This document shows, in pieces, positions 52,495-62,659 of a stretch of DNA of 64,000 nucleotides (position 1 is the stretch's first letter; the number at the start of each line of letters is the position of its first letter). A model generated the notes under the pieces. The model was not told where the DNA came from. It saw nothing but the letters and a program-made list of their open reading frames with translations, and made no database searches. This DNA is from Streptomyces sp. NBC_01351 (lineage in GTDB: Bacteria; Actinomycetota; Actinomycetes; Streptomycetales; Streptomycetaceae). The stretch covers positions 6,825,501 through 6,889,500 of the forward strand of contig NZ_CP108356.1 of assembly GCF_036237315.1 (NCBI RefSeq), written 5' to 3'. A program made the position numbers and the translations under genes.

Positions 52495-52510
52495 GGCACG
52501 AGAATCCTTT

Positions 52511-52549
52511 CACCACAGGCCCGGCAGAACATCTGCCGGGCCTGTGGTG
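52511..52549 (+). terminator. Terminator after rpoZ
   Basis: Perfect 17-bp stem CACCACAGGCCCGGCAG at 52511-52527 with its complement at 52533-52549 and a five-base loop, 16 bases after the rpoZ stop. It is followed by TGTC, not a T-run. Confidence 0.88.
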
Positions 52550-52613
52550 TGTCATGGGTAGGGACGGCGGACGCGGACGACGGACGTCGACGAGGCTCGA
52601 AGGGGAGTGCGTG

Positions 52614-53828
52614 GTGGGTAAGCCGAAGGTCGTACTGGGAGTCAGCGGCGGGATCGCCGCCTACAAGGCGTGCGAACTGCTCCGTCGGCTGACCGAGTCC
52701 GGGCACGACGTGCGCGTGGTGCCCACGGCGGCGTCCCTGAACTTCGTCGGCGAGGCCACCTGGGCCGCCCTGTCCGGGAACCCGGCCTCCACCGAGGTGT
52801 GGGAGACCGTCCACGAGGTGCCCCACGTGCGCATCGGGCAGTCCGCCGACCTCGTGATCGTCGCCCCGGCCACCGCCGACATGCTCGCCAAGGCCGCCCA
52901 CGGCCTCGCCGACGACCTGCTCACGAACACGCTGCTCACCGCCCGCTGTCCGGTGGTCTTCGCCCCCGCCATGCACACCGAGATGTGGGAGCACCCCGCC
53001 ACCCAGGAGAACGTGGCCACGCTGCGGCGGCGCGGAGCCCTCGTCATCGAGCCCGCCGTCGGCCGGCTGACGGGCAAGGACACCGGCAAGGGGCGGCTGC
53101 CCGACCCCGAGGAGATCTTCGAAGTGTGCCGAGGGGTCCTGGCGCGCGGGGTCACCGAGCCGGACCTCGTCGGGCGCCACGTGGTGATCAGCGCGGGCGG
53201 CACGCGCGAGCCCCTCGACCCGGTGCGCTTCCTGGGCAACCGCTCCTCCGGCAAGCAGGGCTACGCACTCGCCCGCACCGCCGTCGCCCGCGGGGCCCGG
53301 GTCACCCTCGTCGCCGCGAACACCGCGCTCGCCGACCCGGCCGGGGTGGACGTCGTAGGCGTGGGCACGGCCGTCCAGCTGCGGGAGGCGGTGCTCAAGG
53401 CGGCCGCCGACGCCGACGCGGTGGTGATGGCCGCGGCAGTGGCCGACTTCAGGCCCGCCGAGTACGCCGGCGGAAAGATCAAGAAGAAGGACGGGCAGGA
53501 TCCCGCGCCGGTCGCCCTCGTCCGCAATCCCGACGTGCTCGCGGAAATCTCGGCCGACAGGCCCCGGGACGGACAGGTCGTGGTGGGTTTCGCCGCGGAG
53601 ACCGACGACGTCCTCGCCAACGGGCGTGCCAAGCTCCGGCGCAAGGGATGTGACCTTCTCGTCGTCAACGAGGTCGGCGAGGCCAAGACCTTTGGTTCGG
53701 AGGAGAACGAGGCCGTTGTTCTGGCGTCCGATGGTTCGGAGCTCCCCGTTCCCTACGGGCCGAAGGAAGCGCTGGCGGATGTGATTTGGGACCAGGTCGC
53801 GCACCGACTCCCGGCCCGACGCGCGTGA
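52614..53828 (+). CDS. coaBC: Bifunctional phosphopantothenoylcysteine decarboxylase / synthetase
   Basis: A 404-residue enzyme for two steps of coenzyme A synthesis. The N-terminal flavin CoaC domain (residues ~1-190) has LGVSGGIAAYKACELLRRL and VFAPAMHTEMW. The C-terminal CoaB domain has VISAGGTREPLDPVRFLGN and the KIKKKDG CTP-binding segment. Two adjacent GTG codons (52611, 52614) follow AGGGGAG; 52614 has better spacing. The stop is ~195 bases before metK. Confidence 0.95.
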   Translation: MGKPKVVLGVSGGIAAYKACELLRRLTESGHDVRVVPTAASLNFVGEATWAALSGNPASTEVWETVHEVPHVRIGQSADLVIVAPATADMLAKAAHGLADDLLTNTLLTARCPVVFAPAMHTEMWEHPATQENVATLRRRGALVIEPAVGRLTGKDTGKGRLPDPEEIFEVCRGVLARGVTEPDLVGRHVVISAGGTREPLDPVRFLGNRSSGKQGYALARTAVARGARVTLVAANTALADPAGVDVVGVGTAVQLREAVLKAAADADAVVMAAAVADFRPAEYAGGKIKKKDGQDPAPVALVRNPDVLAEISADRPRDGQVVVGFAAETDDVLANGRAKLRRKGCDLLVVNEVGEAKTFGSEENEAVVLASDGSELPVPYGPKEALADVIWDQVAHRLPARRA

Positions 53829-54022
53829 GTCGATCTCTTTCCCTGCCCCCGTCGGTAGGCCAGAATGGAGTGCCGCAGGTCACACGGCTCCCATAAGGCG
53901 AGACGGGTGGTCGGCCGGACGGTGGCAACCGATAAACTGCATTCGGAACGTGATCGGGCGCAGCCCCTGGTGTGGTTCCGCCAAATGATCAGCCAGCAGC
54001 CGCTGCAACCCCAGGGAGCGTT
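53829..54022 (+). other. Leader region of metK, no feature assigned
   Basis: A 194-base non-coding gap containing GGTGGCAACCGATAAACTG around 53922-53940 and several short dyads (GTCGGCCGGAC). I compared it by eye with SAM-I and SAM-IV riboswitch consensus segments and could not match the paired elements, so no riboswitch is called. A GGGAG ribosome binding site precedes the metK GTG. Confidence 0.4.
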
Positions 54023-55231
<1,209 letters not shown>

Positions 55232-55247
55232 GCACCACCGCTCACGA

Positions 55248-55283
55248 CGAACGGCCCCGGACCTCGTGGTCCGGGGCCGTTCG
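55248..55283 (+). terminator. Terminator after metK
   Basis: CGAACGGCCCCGGACC at 55248-55263 pairs perfectly with 55268-55283 around TCGT, giving a 16-bp stem. Confidence 0.9.
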
Positions 55284-55313
55284 CTGTCAGTGGGGTTTGG
55301 TAAGAATGCTGGT

Positions 55314-57413
55314 GTGAGCAGCTCGAACGATTCCCCGCCGGAGCAGCTCGCGCTGATCCGGGAGATGGTCGCCGAGGCGAAGGCCAAGGCACCCAAGGCG
55401 AAACCGCGTACCTGGCGGGGCGCCGCCCTCGCCCAGGAGCTTCCGGTCGCCCGGATCCTCGTCAACAAGGGCGTGCTCCACCTTGACCAGCTCTGGGACT
55501 ACGCCGTCCCCGAGGAGCTCTCCGAGGCCGCGCAGCCCGGCGTCCGCGTCCGGGTCCGCTTCGGGGCCGGCTCGCACCAGGTGCACGGCGGCCGCCGCGA
55601 GGGCGGCGGCCTCATCGACGGCTTCATCGTCGAGCGCCGTGCCGAGTCCGACTACGACGGGGCCCTGGCCGCGCTCGCCCACGTCGTCTCGCCCGAGGTG
55701 GTGCTCAGCCCGCGGATGCTCGCGCTCGCCCGGGCCGTCGCCGACCGGTACGCGGGCAGCCTGGCCGACGTACTCCAGCTCGCCCTGCCCGCGCGGAGCG
55801 CCCGCGCCGAGGCCAAGCCCTCCCCGGAGCCGCTGCCCCCGCCCGCCGCGCCCGAGCCCGGCGGCTGGCAGAGCTACGGATCGGGTCCCGCCTTCCTGCG
55901 CGCCCTCGCCACCGGCGCCGCCCCGCGCGCCGTCTGGACCGCGCTGCCCGGCCCCGGCTGGGCCGACGAGCTCGCCCGGGCCATCGCCGCCACCCTCGCC
56001 TCCGGCCGGGGCGCCCTCGCCGTGCTGCCCGACGGGCGGACCGCCGCCCGGGCCGACTCGGCCCTGACCGCCCTGCTCGGCGAGGGCCGGCACGCCCTGC
56101 TCACCGCCGAGTCCGGGCCGGAGAAGCGCTACCGGGAGTGGCTCGCCGTGAGCCGGGGTTCGGTGCGGGCCGTCATCGGCACCCGGGCCGCGATGTTCGC
56201 CCCCGTACGGGACCTCGGGCTGGTCGCGATCTGGGACGACGGGGATTCCAGCCACAGCGACGACCGCGCCCCCTTCCCGCACGTCCGCGAGGTGCTGGAG
56301 CTGCGCGCGGTCACCGACGGCTGCGGATTCCTGGTGGGCGGTACGAGTTGCACCGTGGAGGCGGCCCAGCTGGTCGAGACCGGCTGGGCGCGGCCGCTGG
56401 TCGCCGACCGCGAGACCGTACGGGCCCGCGCGCCCCGGATCCGGACCGTGGGCGACGAACTGCTGGCCCGCGACGGGGCCGCCCGGGCGGCGCGGCTGCC
56501 GAGCCTGGCGTGGGAGACCGTACGGGAGGCGCTCAAGACCGGGCCCGTACTCGTCCAGGTGCCGCGGCGGGGCTACGTGCCGCGGCTGGCCTGCGAGCGC
56601 TGCCGGACACCGGCCCGCTGCACGGTCTGCGCCGGGCCGCTGGAGGCCCCCGACGAGCGGGACCTGCTGTGCGGGTGGTGCGGTCGGGGCGAGCCGTCCT
56701 GGCACTGCGAGGAATGCGGCTCCTTCCGGCTGCGGGCCCAGGTGGTGGGTGCGCGGCGCACGGCCGAGGAACTGGGGCGGGCCTTCCCGGCCGTTCCCGT
56801 ACGGACTTCCGGGCGCGACCACGTGCTGGACGAGGTGCCGGACCGGCCCGCGCTCGTGGTGTGCACCCCCGGGGCCGAGCCGGTCGCGGCGGGCGCCGGG
56901 TACGCGGCGGCGCTGCTGCTGGACGGCTGGGCGATGCTGGGCCGCCCCGACCTGCGGGCCGGGGAGGACGCGCTGCGGCGCTGGATCGGCGCCGCCTCTC
57001 TGGTACGGGGGGAGGGGCAGGTCGTCGTGGTCGCCGAACCGACGCTGCGGCCGGTGCAGGCACTGGTGCGGTGGGATCCCGTGGGGCACGCGGTGCGGGA
57101 GCTCGCGGAGCGCGCGCAGCTCGGGTTCCCGCCGGTGTCCCGGATGGCTGCGGTCGCCGGGCGGGGGGAGGCCGTGGAGGCCTTCCTGGCCGGGGCCGGG
57201 CTCCCGGCGGACGCGGAGATCCTGGGGCCTGTGCCGTTGCCGGGGCGGCGGGGGGAGGGGTCGCCCGGGGAACGGGCACTGGTGCGGGTGCCGCCGGGCA
57301 GTGGGGCCGCGCTTGCCGCCGCGTTGAAGTCGGCGCAGGCGGCGCGGATGGCCCGGGGGGTGCCGGTGGCTGACGCGGTGCGGGTGCGGATCGATCCGCC
57401 GGACATCGGCTGA
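55314..57413 (+). CDS. priA: PriA-like replication restart protein without Walker motifs
   Basis: A 699-residue PriA homologue. The N-terminal 3'-DNA-binding domain (VARILVNKGVLHLDQLWDYAVPEEL) and the zinc-binding insert with eight cysteines (Cys427 to Cys468, CERCRTPARCTVC ... CGWC ... CEECGS) are intact. The helicase core is degenerate: no GxGKT is seen where Walker A should be (WTALPGPGWADELARA), and the DEAH-box region reads IWDDGDSSHSDD. Actinobacterial PriA proteins are known to lack ATPase motifs, so it may act by binding forks rather than unwinding. GTG start. Confidence 0.92.
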   Translation: MSSSNDSPPEQLALIREMVAEAKAKAPKAKPRTWRGAALAQELPVARILVNKGVLHLDQLWDYAVPEELSEAAQPGVRVRVRFGAGSHQVHGGRREGGGLIDGFIVERRAESDYDGALAALAHVVSPEVVLSPRMLALARAVADRYAGSLADVLQLALPARSARAEAKPSPEPLPPPAAPEPGGWQSYGSGPAFLRALATGAAPRAVWTALPGPGWADELARAIAATLASGRGALAVLPDGRTAARADSALTALLGEGRHALLTAESGPEKRYREWLAVSRGSVRAVIGTRAAMFAPVRDLGLVAIWDDGDSSHSDDRAPFPHVREVLELRAVTDGCGFLVGGTSCTVEAAQLVETGWARPLVADRETVRARAPRIRTVGDELLARDGAARAARLPSLAWETVREALKTGPVLVQVPRRGYVPRLACERCRTPARCTVCAGPLEAPDERDLLCGWCGRGEPSWHCEECGSFRLRAQVVGARRTAEELGRAFPAVPVRTSGRDHVLDEVPDRPALVVCTPGAEPVAAGAGYAAALLLDGWAMLGRPDLRAGEDALRRWIGAASLVRGEGQVVVVAEPTLRPVQALVRWDPVGHAVRELAERAQLGFPPVSRMAAVAGRGEAVEAFLAGAGLPADAEILGPVPLPGRRGEGSPGERALVRVPPGSGAALAAALKSAQAARMARGVPVADAVRVRIDPPDIG

Positions 57414-57460
57414 GGCCGGGCGGGGCCGCAGGGGGTGGGCGGGGCGGCCGGGGTGGGCGG

Positions 57461-57552
57461 GGCCGCTGCGCGGGGCCTTCCCCCACCCCGCCCCTTCCCG
57501 AACCGGGGCTCCGCCCCGGACCCCGCGCCTCAAACGCCGGCGGGGCTGGATG
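57461..57552. repeat. Modular palindromic intergenic repeat, copy H
   Basis: It follows priA. CCGGGGCTCCGCCCCGG then GCGCCTCAAACGCCGGCGGG and GCTGGAT form one arm; no right arm is found. Upstream (57461-57502) lies the C-rich module GGCCGCTGCGCGGGGCCTTC ... CCCCTTCCCGAA, which is copy D's G-rich module in the opposite orientation with a single-base difference. The rest of the 57.41-57.66 kb gap is G-rich without other features. Confidence 0.85.
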
Positions 57553-57661
57553 TGCGCGGAGCGCACGTACGGAGTTCGGGGCGGGGGGAGGAGGAGGGAG
57601 CTGCCCGCAGGGCCCGGTTGGCGGCCGTCGGGGGTCGGCGTCCCGGCGGTGCTCGGGGCCG

Positions 57662-58171
57662 TCAGCTGTTGCGGGGGCCCGGGAAGGCCGGGGAACGGGA
57701 GGCCTGGGACTCCTCGCGCAGGGGCTGCGGGGGGACCGAGCGGGCGGCCGGGATCGTGGGGAGCGGGCCCAGCGTCCGGGTGGTCGTTCCCTCGGCCGGC
57801 GGCTCCACGGACTCCGCGCTCTGCGCGCGCCTGGCACCGTAGCGACGGTGTACGGCCTGCTTGGTGACGCCGAGCGCCGAGCCGACCGCGTCCCACGAGA
57901 AGCCGAGCGAGCGGTCGAAGTCCACCGCGGCGGTGACCAGCGTTTCGACGCTGTCCCGCAGCTCCTGCGCGAGGCGGACGGTGGGCGCGGGCGCCCGGCC
58001 GTAGACGACGAATCCCGTGGAGGGGCCGGAGCGGCGCGGGCGGTACACGTTGCCGAGCTGGGCGGTGAGCGTACGCAGGGCATCCACTTGCCGGCGAACC
58101 CGTTCGATGTCCCGCACCAGCAGGTGCAGGCTGGCCCGGGCTTGGGCGTCGTGGGTGGCGTGGTCGGCCAT
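57662..58171 (-). CDS. Small HTH protein (helix-turn-helix near centre)
   Basis: A 169-residue protein of unknown function. The N-terminal ~45 residues are helical ([20 protein letters not shown]). Residues ~90-122 contain a helix-turn-helix of the type [20 protein letters not shown], as in many streptomycete putative regulators. The C-terminal ~50 residues are Pro/Arg/Ser-rich and probably disordered. The inner ATG at 58171 with GAGAGG upstream is chosen over an earlier start. It is divergent from fmt. Confidence 0.75.
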   Translation of the reverse strand: MADHATHDAQARASLHLLVRDIERVRRQVDALRTLTAQLGNVYRPRRSGPSTGFVVYGRAPAPTVRLAQELRDSVETLVTAAVDFDRSLGFSWDAVGSALGVTKQAVHRRYGARRAQSAESVEPPAEGTTTRTLGPLPTIPAARSVPPQPLREESQASRSPAFPGPRNS

Positions 58172-58422
58172 GAAGAAGCCTCTCGAACCGGTGCTGAAGG
58201 GCGGATCGGGCCGCTGACACCGTTCACGAAGCGGCCCGTGGTGGTCAATCTCTTTTGACCAACGCGCCACCTGGCGCGCAGGTCACGCTGTGGGGGCGTG
58301 TCGGCATATGCGAGAGGCGCGCGTGTGTGTGTACGCCCCCTCAACACCACAGGTGGGCCGCAGGACTCCAGCCCCCATAGACTGGTGCGCTGCTGACAGC
58401 CGAGATAGCGAGGTAGGACCCA

Positions 58423-59367
58423 GTGAAGCTCGTCTTCGCAGGCACCCCCGAGGTCGCCGTGCCCGCCCTGGACGCCCTGATCGCCTCCGGGCGACACGAG
58501 GTCGCGGCCGTCGTCACCCGGCCCGACGCCCCCGCGGGGCGCGGGCGGCGGCTCGTCGCCAGCCCGGTCGCCGAGCGCGCGGAGGAGGCCGGCATCGAGG
58601 TCCTCAAGCCCGTCCGGCCGCGCGACCCCGACTTCCAGGCCCGGCTGCGCGAGATCGCCCCGGACTGCTGCCCGGTCGTCGCCTACGGAGCGCTGCTCCC
58701 CAAGAGCGCCCTGGACATCCCCAAGCACGGGTGGGTCAACCTGCACTTCTCGCTGCTGCCCGCCTGGCGCGGGGCGGCGCCCGTGCAGCACTCGATCATG
58801 GCGGGGGACCAGGTCACCGGCGCCTCCACCTTCCTCATCGAGGAGGGCCTCGACTCCGGCCCGGTCTACGGGATCCTCACCGAGGAGATCCGCCAGACCG
58901 ACACCAGCGGCGACCTGCTGACCCGCCTCGCCTTCGCCGGCTCCGGACTGCTCGCCGCCACCATGGACGGCATCGAGGACGGCACCCTGCGCGCCGTCAC
59001 GCAGCCCGCCGACGGGATCTCGCTCGCGCCGAAGATCACCGTGGAGGACGCCAGGATCGACTGGACGGCCCCCGCGATGCGTGCCGACCGCGTGGTGCGC
59101 GGCTGCACCCCGGCGCCGGGCGCGTGGACCGTCTTCCGCGGGGAGCGGCTCAAGCTGATCTCCGTGGGCCTGGTGCCCGACCGCACGGACCTGGAGCCCG
59201 GCGTGCTGGCCCCGGCCAAGAACAACGTCCACGTCGGCACCGGCTCGCACGCCGTGGAGCTGCTGTGGGTGCAGCCCCAGGGCAAGAAGCCGATGCGCGG
59301 CGCCGACTGGGCCCGGGGGGTGCGGATCGCTCCCGGCGAGCGCCTCGACGGCACCGACGTAGGCTGA
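58423..59367 (+). CDS. fmt: Methionyl-tRNA formyltransferase
   Basis: A 314-residue enzyme formylating initiator Met-tRNA with 10-formyl-THF. The active-site triad Asn106, His108 ([16 protein letters not shown]) and Asp144 (GLDSGPVYG) matches E. coli numbering exactly. A C-terminal OB-like tRNA-binding domain follows residue ~205. GTG start. rsmB begins 85 bases downstream, after a short tandem repeat. Confidence 0.97.
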   Translation: MKLVFAGTPEVAVPALDALIASGRHEVAAVVTRPDAPAGRGRRLVASPVAERAEEAGIEVLKPVRPRDPDFQARLREIAPDCCPVVAYGALLPKSALDIPKHGWVNLHFSLLPAWRGAAPVQHSIMAGDQVTGASTFLIEEGLDSGPVYGILTEEIRQTDTSGDLLTRLAFAGSGLLAATMDGIEDGTLRAVTQPADGISLAPKITVEDARIDWTAPAMRADRVVRGCTPAPGAWTVFRGERLKLISVGLVPDRTDLEPGVLAPAKNNVHVGTGSHAVELLWVQPQGKKPMRGADWARGVRIAPGERLDGTDVG

Positions 59368-59398
59368 ATCGAGCCGAACCCCTCCTCAATCACCCAGT

Positions 59399-59434
59399 AC
59401 CTCGAGCACCTCAAGCACCTCAAGCACCTCGTAA
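59399..59434 (+). repeat. Short tandem repeat before rsmB
   Basis: Nine-base units ACCTCGAGC, ACCTCAAGC, ACCTCAAGC and a partial ACCTCGTAA run from 59399 to 59434, ~20 bases before the rsmB start. It may be polymorphic in copy number. Confidence 0.75.
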
Positions 59435-59452
59435 ATCCGGAGCACCTTTCAC

Positions 59453-60925
59453 GTGAGCGAACAGCCTCGTCGTCGTCCCGCCGCAGGCGCGGGCGGCAAG
59501 CAGAACAAGTCGGCCAAGCCCCACCGACGGCCCCAGAAGGACCCCGTGCGGATGCTGGCCTTCGAGGTGCTGCGGGCGGTCGACGAGCGCGACGCGTACG
59601 CGAACCTCGTGCTGCCGCCGCTGCTCAAGAAGGCCCGCCAGAACGAGAGCTTCCAGGCGCGCGACGCCGCTCTGGCCACGGAACTGGTCTACGGGACGCT
59701 GCGCCGGCAGGGCACGTACGACGCCGTCATCAAGGCGTGCATCGACCGACCGCTGCGCGAGGTGGACCCGCCGGTGCTGGACGTGCTCTCGCTCGGCGCG
59801 CACCAACTGCTCGGCACCCGCATCCCCACGCACGCGGCCGTTTCGGCGAGCGTCGAGCTGGCCCGGGTGGTGCTCGGCGACGGGCGGGCGAAGTTCGTCA
59901 ACGCGGTGCTGCGGAAGATCGCCGCGCACGACCTGGACGGCTGGCTGGAGCTGGTCGCGCCGCCGTACGAGGACGACGCCGAGGAGCACCTCGCGGTGTA
60001 TCACTCGCACCCGCGGTGGGTCGTCAGCGCGCTGTGGGACTCCCTGGGCGGCGGGCGCGCGGGCATCGAGGACCTCCTCGAAGCCGACAACGAGCGGCCC
60101 GAGGTGACGCTGGTCGCACGGCCCGGGCGGTCCACGCCGGAGGAGCTGCTGGAGGCAGTCGGCGAGGACTCGGCGCTGCCGGGCCGCTGGTCCCCGTACG
60201 CCGTCCGGATGGCCGAGGGCGGCGAGCCGGGCGCGCTGGAGGCCGTGCGCGAGGGTCGTGCGGGCGTGCAGGACGAGGGCAGCCAGCTCGTGGCGATGGC
60301 CCTCGCGGCGGCGCCGGTCGAGGGCCGCGACGAACGCTGGCTGGACGGCTGCGCGGGCCCCGGCGGCAAGGCGGCGCTGCTCGCGGCGCTGGCTGCGCAG
60401 CGCGGGGCGTTCCTGCTGGCCTCCGAGAAGCAGCCGCACCGGGCGCGGCTCGTGGAGCGCGCGCTGGCGGGCAACCCCGGCCCCTACCAGGTGATCGCCG
60501 CCGACGGCACCCGGCCGCCGTGGCTGCCGGGCTCCTTCGACCGTGTCCTGATGGACGTCCCGTGCACCGGCCTGGGCGCGCTCCGCCGTCGCCCGGAGGC
60601 ACGCTGGCGCCGGCGTCCGGAGGACCTGGAGGGCTTCGGTCCGCTGCAGCGGTCGCTGCTGCGCGAGGCGCTGTCGGCCGTGCGGGTCGGCGGGGTCGTG
60701 GGCTACGCGACGTGCTCCCCGCACCTCGCGGAGACCCGGGTGGTCGTGGAGGACGTACTGAAGGGCCGCGGCGCGGGCGCGATGCCGGTAGCCGCCGAGT
60801 TCATCGACGCGCGCCCGTACATGGCGGACGTCCCGGGCCTGGGCGACGGCCCGGACGTCCAGCTGTGGCCGCACCTGCACGGGACGGACGCGATGTACCT
60901 GGCGCTGCTGAGGCGCACCGCCTAG
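59453..60925 (+). CDS. rsmB: 16S rRNA m5C967 methyltransferase RsmB (Fmu/Sun)
   Basis: A 490-residue SAM-dependent rRNA methyltransferase. It has an N-terminal NusB-like RNA-binding domain (residues ~35-165) and a Rossmann methyltransferase domain with SAM loop DGCAGPGGKAALLAAL. The two cysteines of the m5C mechanism are Cys371 (VPCTGLGALRR) and Cys421 (YATCSPHLAET). The first ~30 residues are basic and variable. GTG start; fmt-rsmB pairing is widespread. Confidence 0.95.
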   Translation: MSEQPRRRPAAGAGGKQNKSAKPHRRPQKDPVRMLAFEVLRAVDERDAYANLVLPPLLKKARQNESFQARDAALATELVYGTLRRQGTYDAVIKACIDRPLREVDPPVLDVLSLGAHQLLGTRIPTHAAVSASVELARVVLGDGRAKFVNAVLRKIAAHDLDGWLELVAPPYEDDAEEHLAVYHSHPRWVVSALWDSLGGGRAGIEDLLEADNERPEVTLVARPGRSTPEELLEAVGEDSALPGRWSPYAVRMAEGGEPGALEAVREGRAGVQDEGSQLVAMALAAAPVEGRDERWLDGCAGPGGKAALLAALAAQRGAFLLASEKQPHRARLVERALAGNPGPYQVIAADGTRPPWLPGSFDRVLMDVPCTGLGALRRRPEARWRRRPEDLEGFGPLQRSLLREALSAVRVGGVVGYATCSPHLAETRVVVEDVLKGRGAGAMPVAAEFIDARPYMADVPGLGDGPDVQLWPHLHGTDAMYLALLRRTA

Positions 60926-61010
60926 GTCGTCTCATTCGAAAGAGACGGCCCAAGGGCCGGTCCGGCCCTGCCGTGCGGGTCGGCCACCGCACGGGCGCCC
61001 GGCCGCGTAG

Positions 61011-61047
61011 CCGCTGCCCGTGCCGGTTGAACCGGCACGGGCAGCGG
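61011..61047. terminator. Bidirectional hairpin between rsmB and the RidA-family gene
   Basis: CCGCTGCCCGTGCCGGT at 61011-61027 pairs perfectly over 17 bp with 61031-61047, with a three-base loop. It lies between convergent genes and can serve both. Confidence 0.88.
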
Positions 61048-61063
61048 AGGCGGCGGGGTCGCA

Positions 61064-61465
61064 TCAGGCGACGGCGATCCCGTCGAGTTCGACCAGCTGG
61101 CCGGGGATCGCCAGCCGCGTCACCCCGAGCATCGTGGTGGTCGGCGCCACGCCGGCGGCGCCCAGCCGCCCGGCCAGCACGCCGTAGTGCTGGAAGAGCA
61201 GATCGACGTCGGTCGCGTAGACGCCCAGCCGGACGAGGTTCGCGAGGGACATGCCGGCCTCGGCGAGCACGGCCTCCAGGTTGTCGATGCTCAGCGCCAA
61301 CTGCGCGGCCATGTCGCCGTCGTGTTCGGGCTTGCCCTCGGCGCTCATCGCCGTCTGGCCGGAGATGTACAGGGTCCGGGTGTGCCCGGAGACGACCTCA
61401 CCCTGGTTGAACCCCAACTCCGCGGACCAGGTCACCGGGTTGACAGCCGTTCGTTCCATTGCCAC
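61064..61465 (-). CDS. RidA/YjgF-family protein
   Basis: A 133-residue YjgF/YER057c/UK114 family protein (HTRTLYISGQTAMSAEGKPEH ... NLEAVLAEAGMSLANLVRLGVYATD). Canonical RidA hydrolyses reactive imines using a conserved Arg (Arg105 in E. coli, in PARSC); by alignment this position is Thr here (PTTTMLGVTRL), so it likely belongs to a non-canonical Rid subgroup with another activity. GTG at 61465 has GGAG five bases upstream; ATG at 61459 is an alternative. It is divergent from the WYL regulator. Confidence 0.88.
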   Translation of the reverse strand: MAMERTAVNPVTWSAELGFNQGEVVSGHTRTLYISGQTAMSAEGKPEHDGDMAAQLALSIDNLEAVLAEAGMSLANLVRLGVYATDVDLLFQHYGVLAGRLGAAGVAPTTTMLGVTRLAIPGQLVELDGIAVA

Positions 61466-61602
61466 GTCAGCTCCATTTGCTTCGTCGGGAGTACGTACGC
61501 CGCTCGCTCGTCGGCTCGGTAGCCGCTGGCTTCGGCGTCGTGTTGAAGAGCCTCGCAGCGAATCACGACATCCTCAGTCATGTATTCCGATAAAGTTTCC
61601 GC

Positions 61603-62580
61603 ATGCGCGCCGACCGGTTGGTTTCGCTGGTACTGCTGCTGCGTCAGAGGGGCCGGCTGACCGCGGACACGCTGGCTCGCGAGCTGGAGGTGTCCACCCG
61701 CACCGTGCTGCGCGACATCGAGGCGCTGTCCGCGGCCGGCGTGCCCGTCTACGCCGAACGCGGCCGGCACGGCGGTTTCGCGCTGGCGCCCGGCTTCCGG
61801 ACCGAGCTCACCGGTCTGAACCACGACGAGGCCCTTGCCCTGCTGACCGCCGGATCGGGGCGCGGCGAACTGGTCTTCGGCCTCGGCTCGGCGCTCGCCT
61901 CGGCCATGCGCAAGGTGGTCGACGCGCTGCCCGAAGGCCACCGGGCCACCGCGAGCGACGCGGCCCAGAGATTTCTCGTCGACCCGGAGACCGACCTGCT
62001 CTCACGCCGGCTGGTCACCGAGGAGGTACCCGACACCAGCGCGATGATCGAGGTCCGGCGGGCGGTGCTCGCCGGACACAAGCTGCGCATCCACTACGCG
62101 GCCACGGGCCAGGAGCCGGAGTGGCGCACGGTGGACCCCATCGGCCTGGTCACCGTGCGCGACCGGGGGTACTTGCTGGCGACGAGATCCGGCGAGGACC
62201 GCACCTACCGGCTGTCGCGGGTGCTGGCCGCCGAGGAACTCCCCGAAGCGGCGCAGCGACCGAACCGGGTCGATCTGGACCGGATCTGGCGGGAACGATC
62301 CGCGCGGTTCCTCTCCGGCGGCGACCACATCACCGTGCTGGTACGGGTCAACCCGGCGCGGCGGGAGGAGCTGCTGGACACCACGCTGGCCGTCCGCGCG
62401 GAAGAACCCGAGGCGGACGGCCGGCTGCGGCTGGAGGTGACCTTCCAGGATTCACGACACGCCGAATGGGCGCTGTGGCAGCTCGGCATGGACGCGGAAG
62501 CCCTGGCCCCGCAGTCGCTGCGCACCTCCCTGCACAACCGCGCCGCCGCGATCGCCGCCCGCTACGGAGACTCCGCGTAG
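61603..62580 (+). CDS. WYL-domain transcriptional regulator (DeoR-like HTH)
   Basis: A 325-residue regulator. The N-terminal winged HTH (residues ~1-55, RLTADTLARELEVSTRTVLRDIEAL) matches YafY/DeoR-like proteins. A central WYL domain (residues ~145-215, with GYLLATRSGEDRTYRLSRVL) probably senses a ligand, and a C-terminal WCX-type region follows. The gene is divergent from the RidA-family gene across a 137-base gap, the normal arrangement for a local regulator and its target. Confidence 0.9.
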   Translation: MRADRLVSLVLLLRQRGRLTADTLARELEVSTRTVLRDIEALSAAGVPVYAERGRHGGFALAPGFRTELTGLNHDEALALLTAGSGRGELVFGLGSALASAMRKVVDALPEGHRATASDAAQRFLVDPETDLLSRRLVTEEVPDTSAMIEVRRAVLAGHKLRIHYAATGQEPEWRTVDPIGLVTVRDRGYLLATRSGEDRTYRLSRVLAAEELPEAAQRPNRVDLDRIWRERSARFLSGGDHITVLVRVNPARREELLDTTLAVRAEEPEADGRLRLEVTFQDSRHAEWALWQLGMDAEALAPQSLRTSLHNRAAAIAARYGDSA

Positions 62581-62659
62581 ATGCCGGGGACTCCGTGTAT
62601 CGCGGGCGTATCGAAAATCGCATACGCCACCGCAACCGCCCACCGTCTCCAATGGGGGC

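Noticed and set aside
53829..54022. SAM riboswitch upstream of metK
   Set aside because: GGTGGCAACC looked suggestive, but the surrounding helices of SAM-I or SAM-IV could not be matched by eye, so it was not called.
59399..59434. CRISPR-like array
   Set aside because: The repeat unit is only nine bases with no spacers. No other repeat in the window has repeat-spacer regularity and no cas genes are present.
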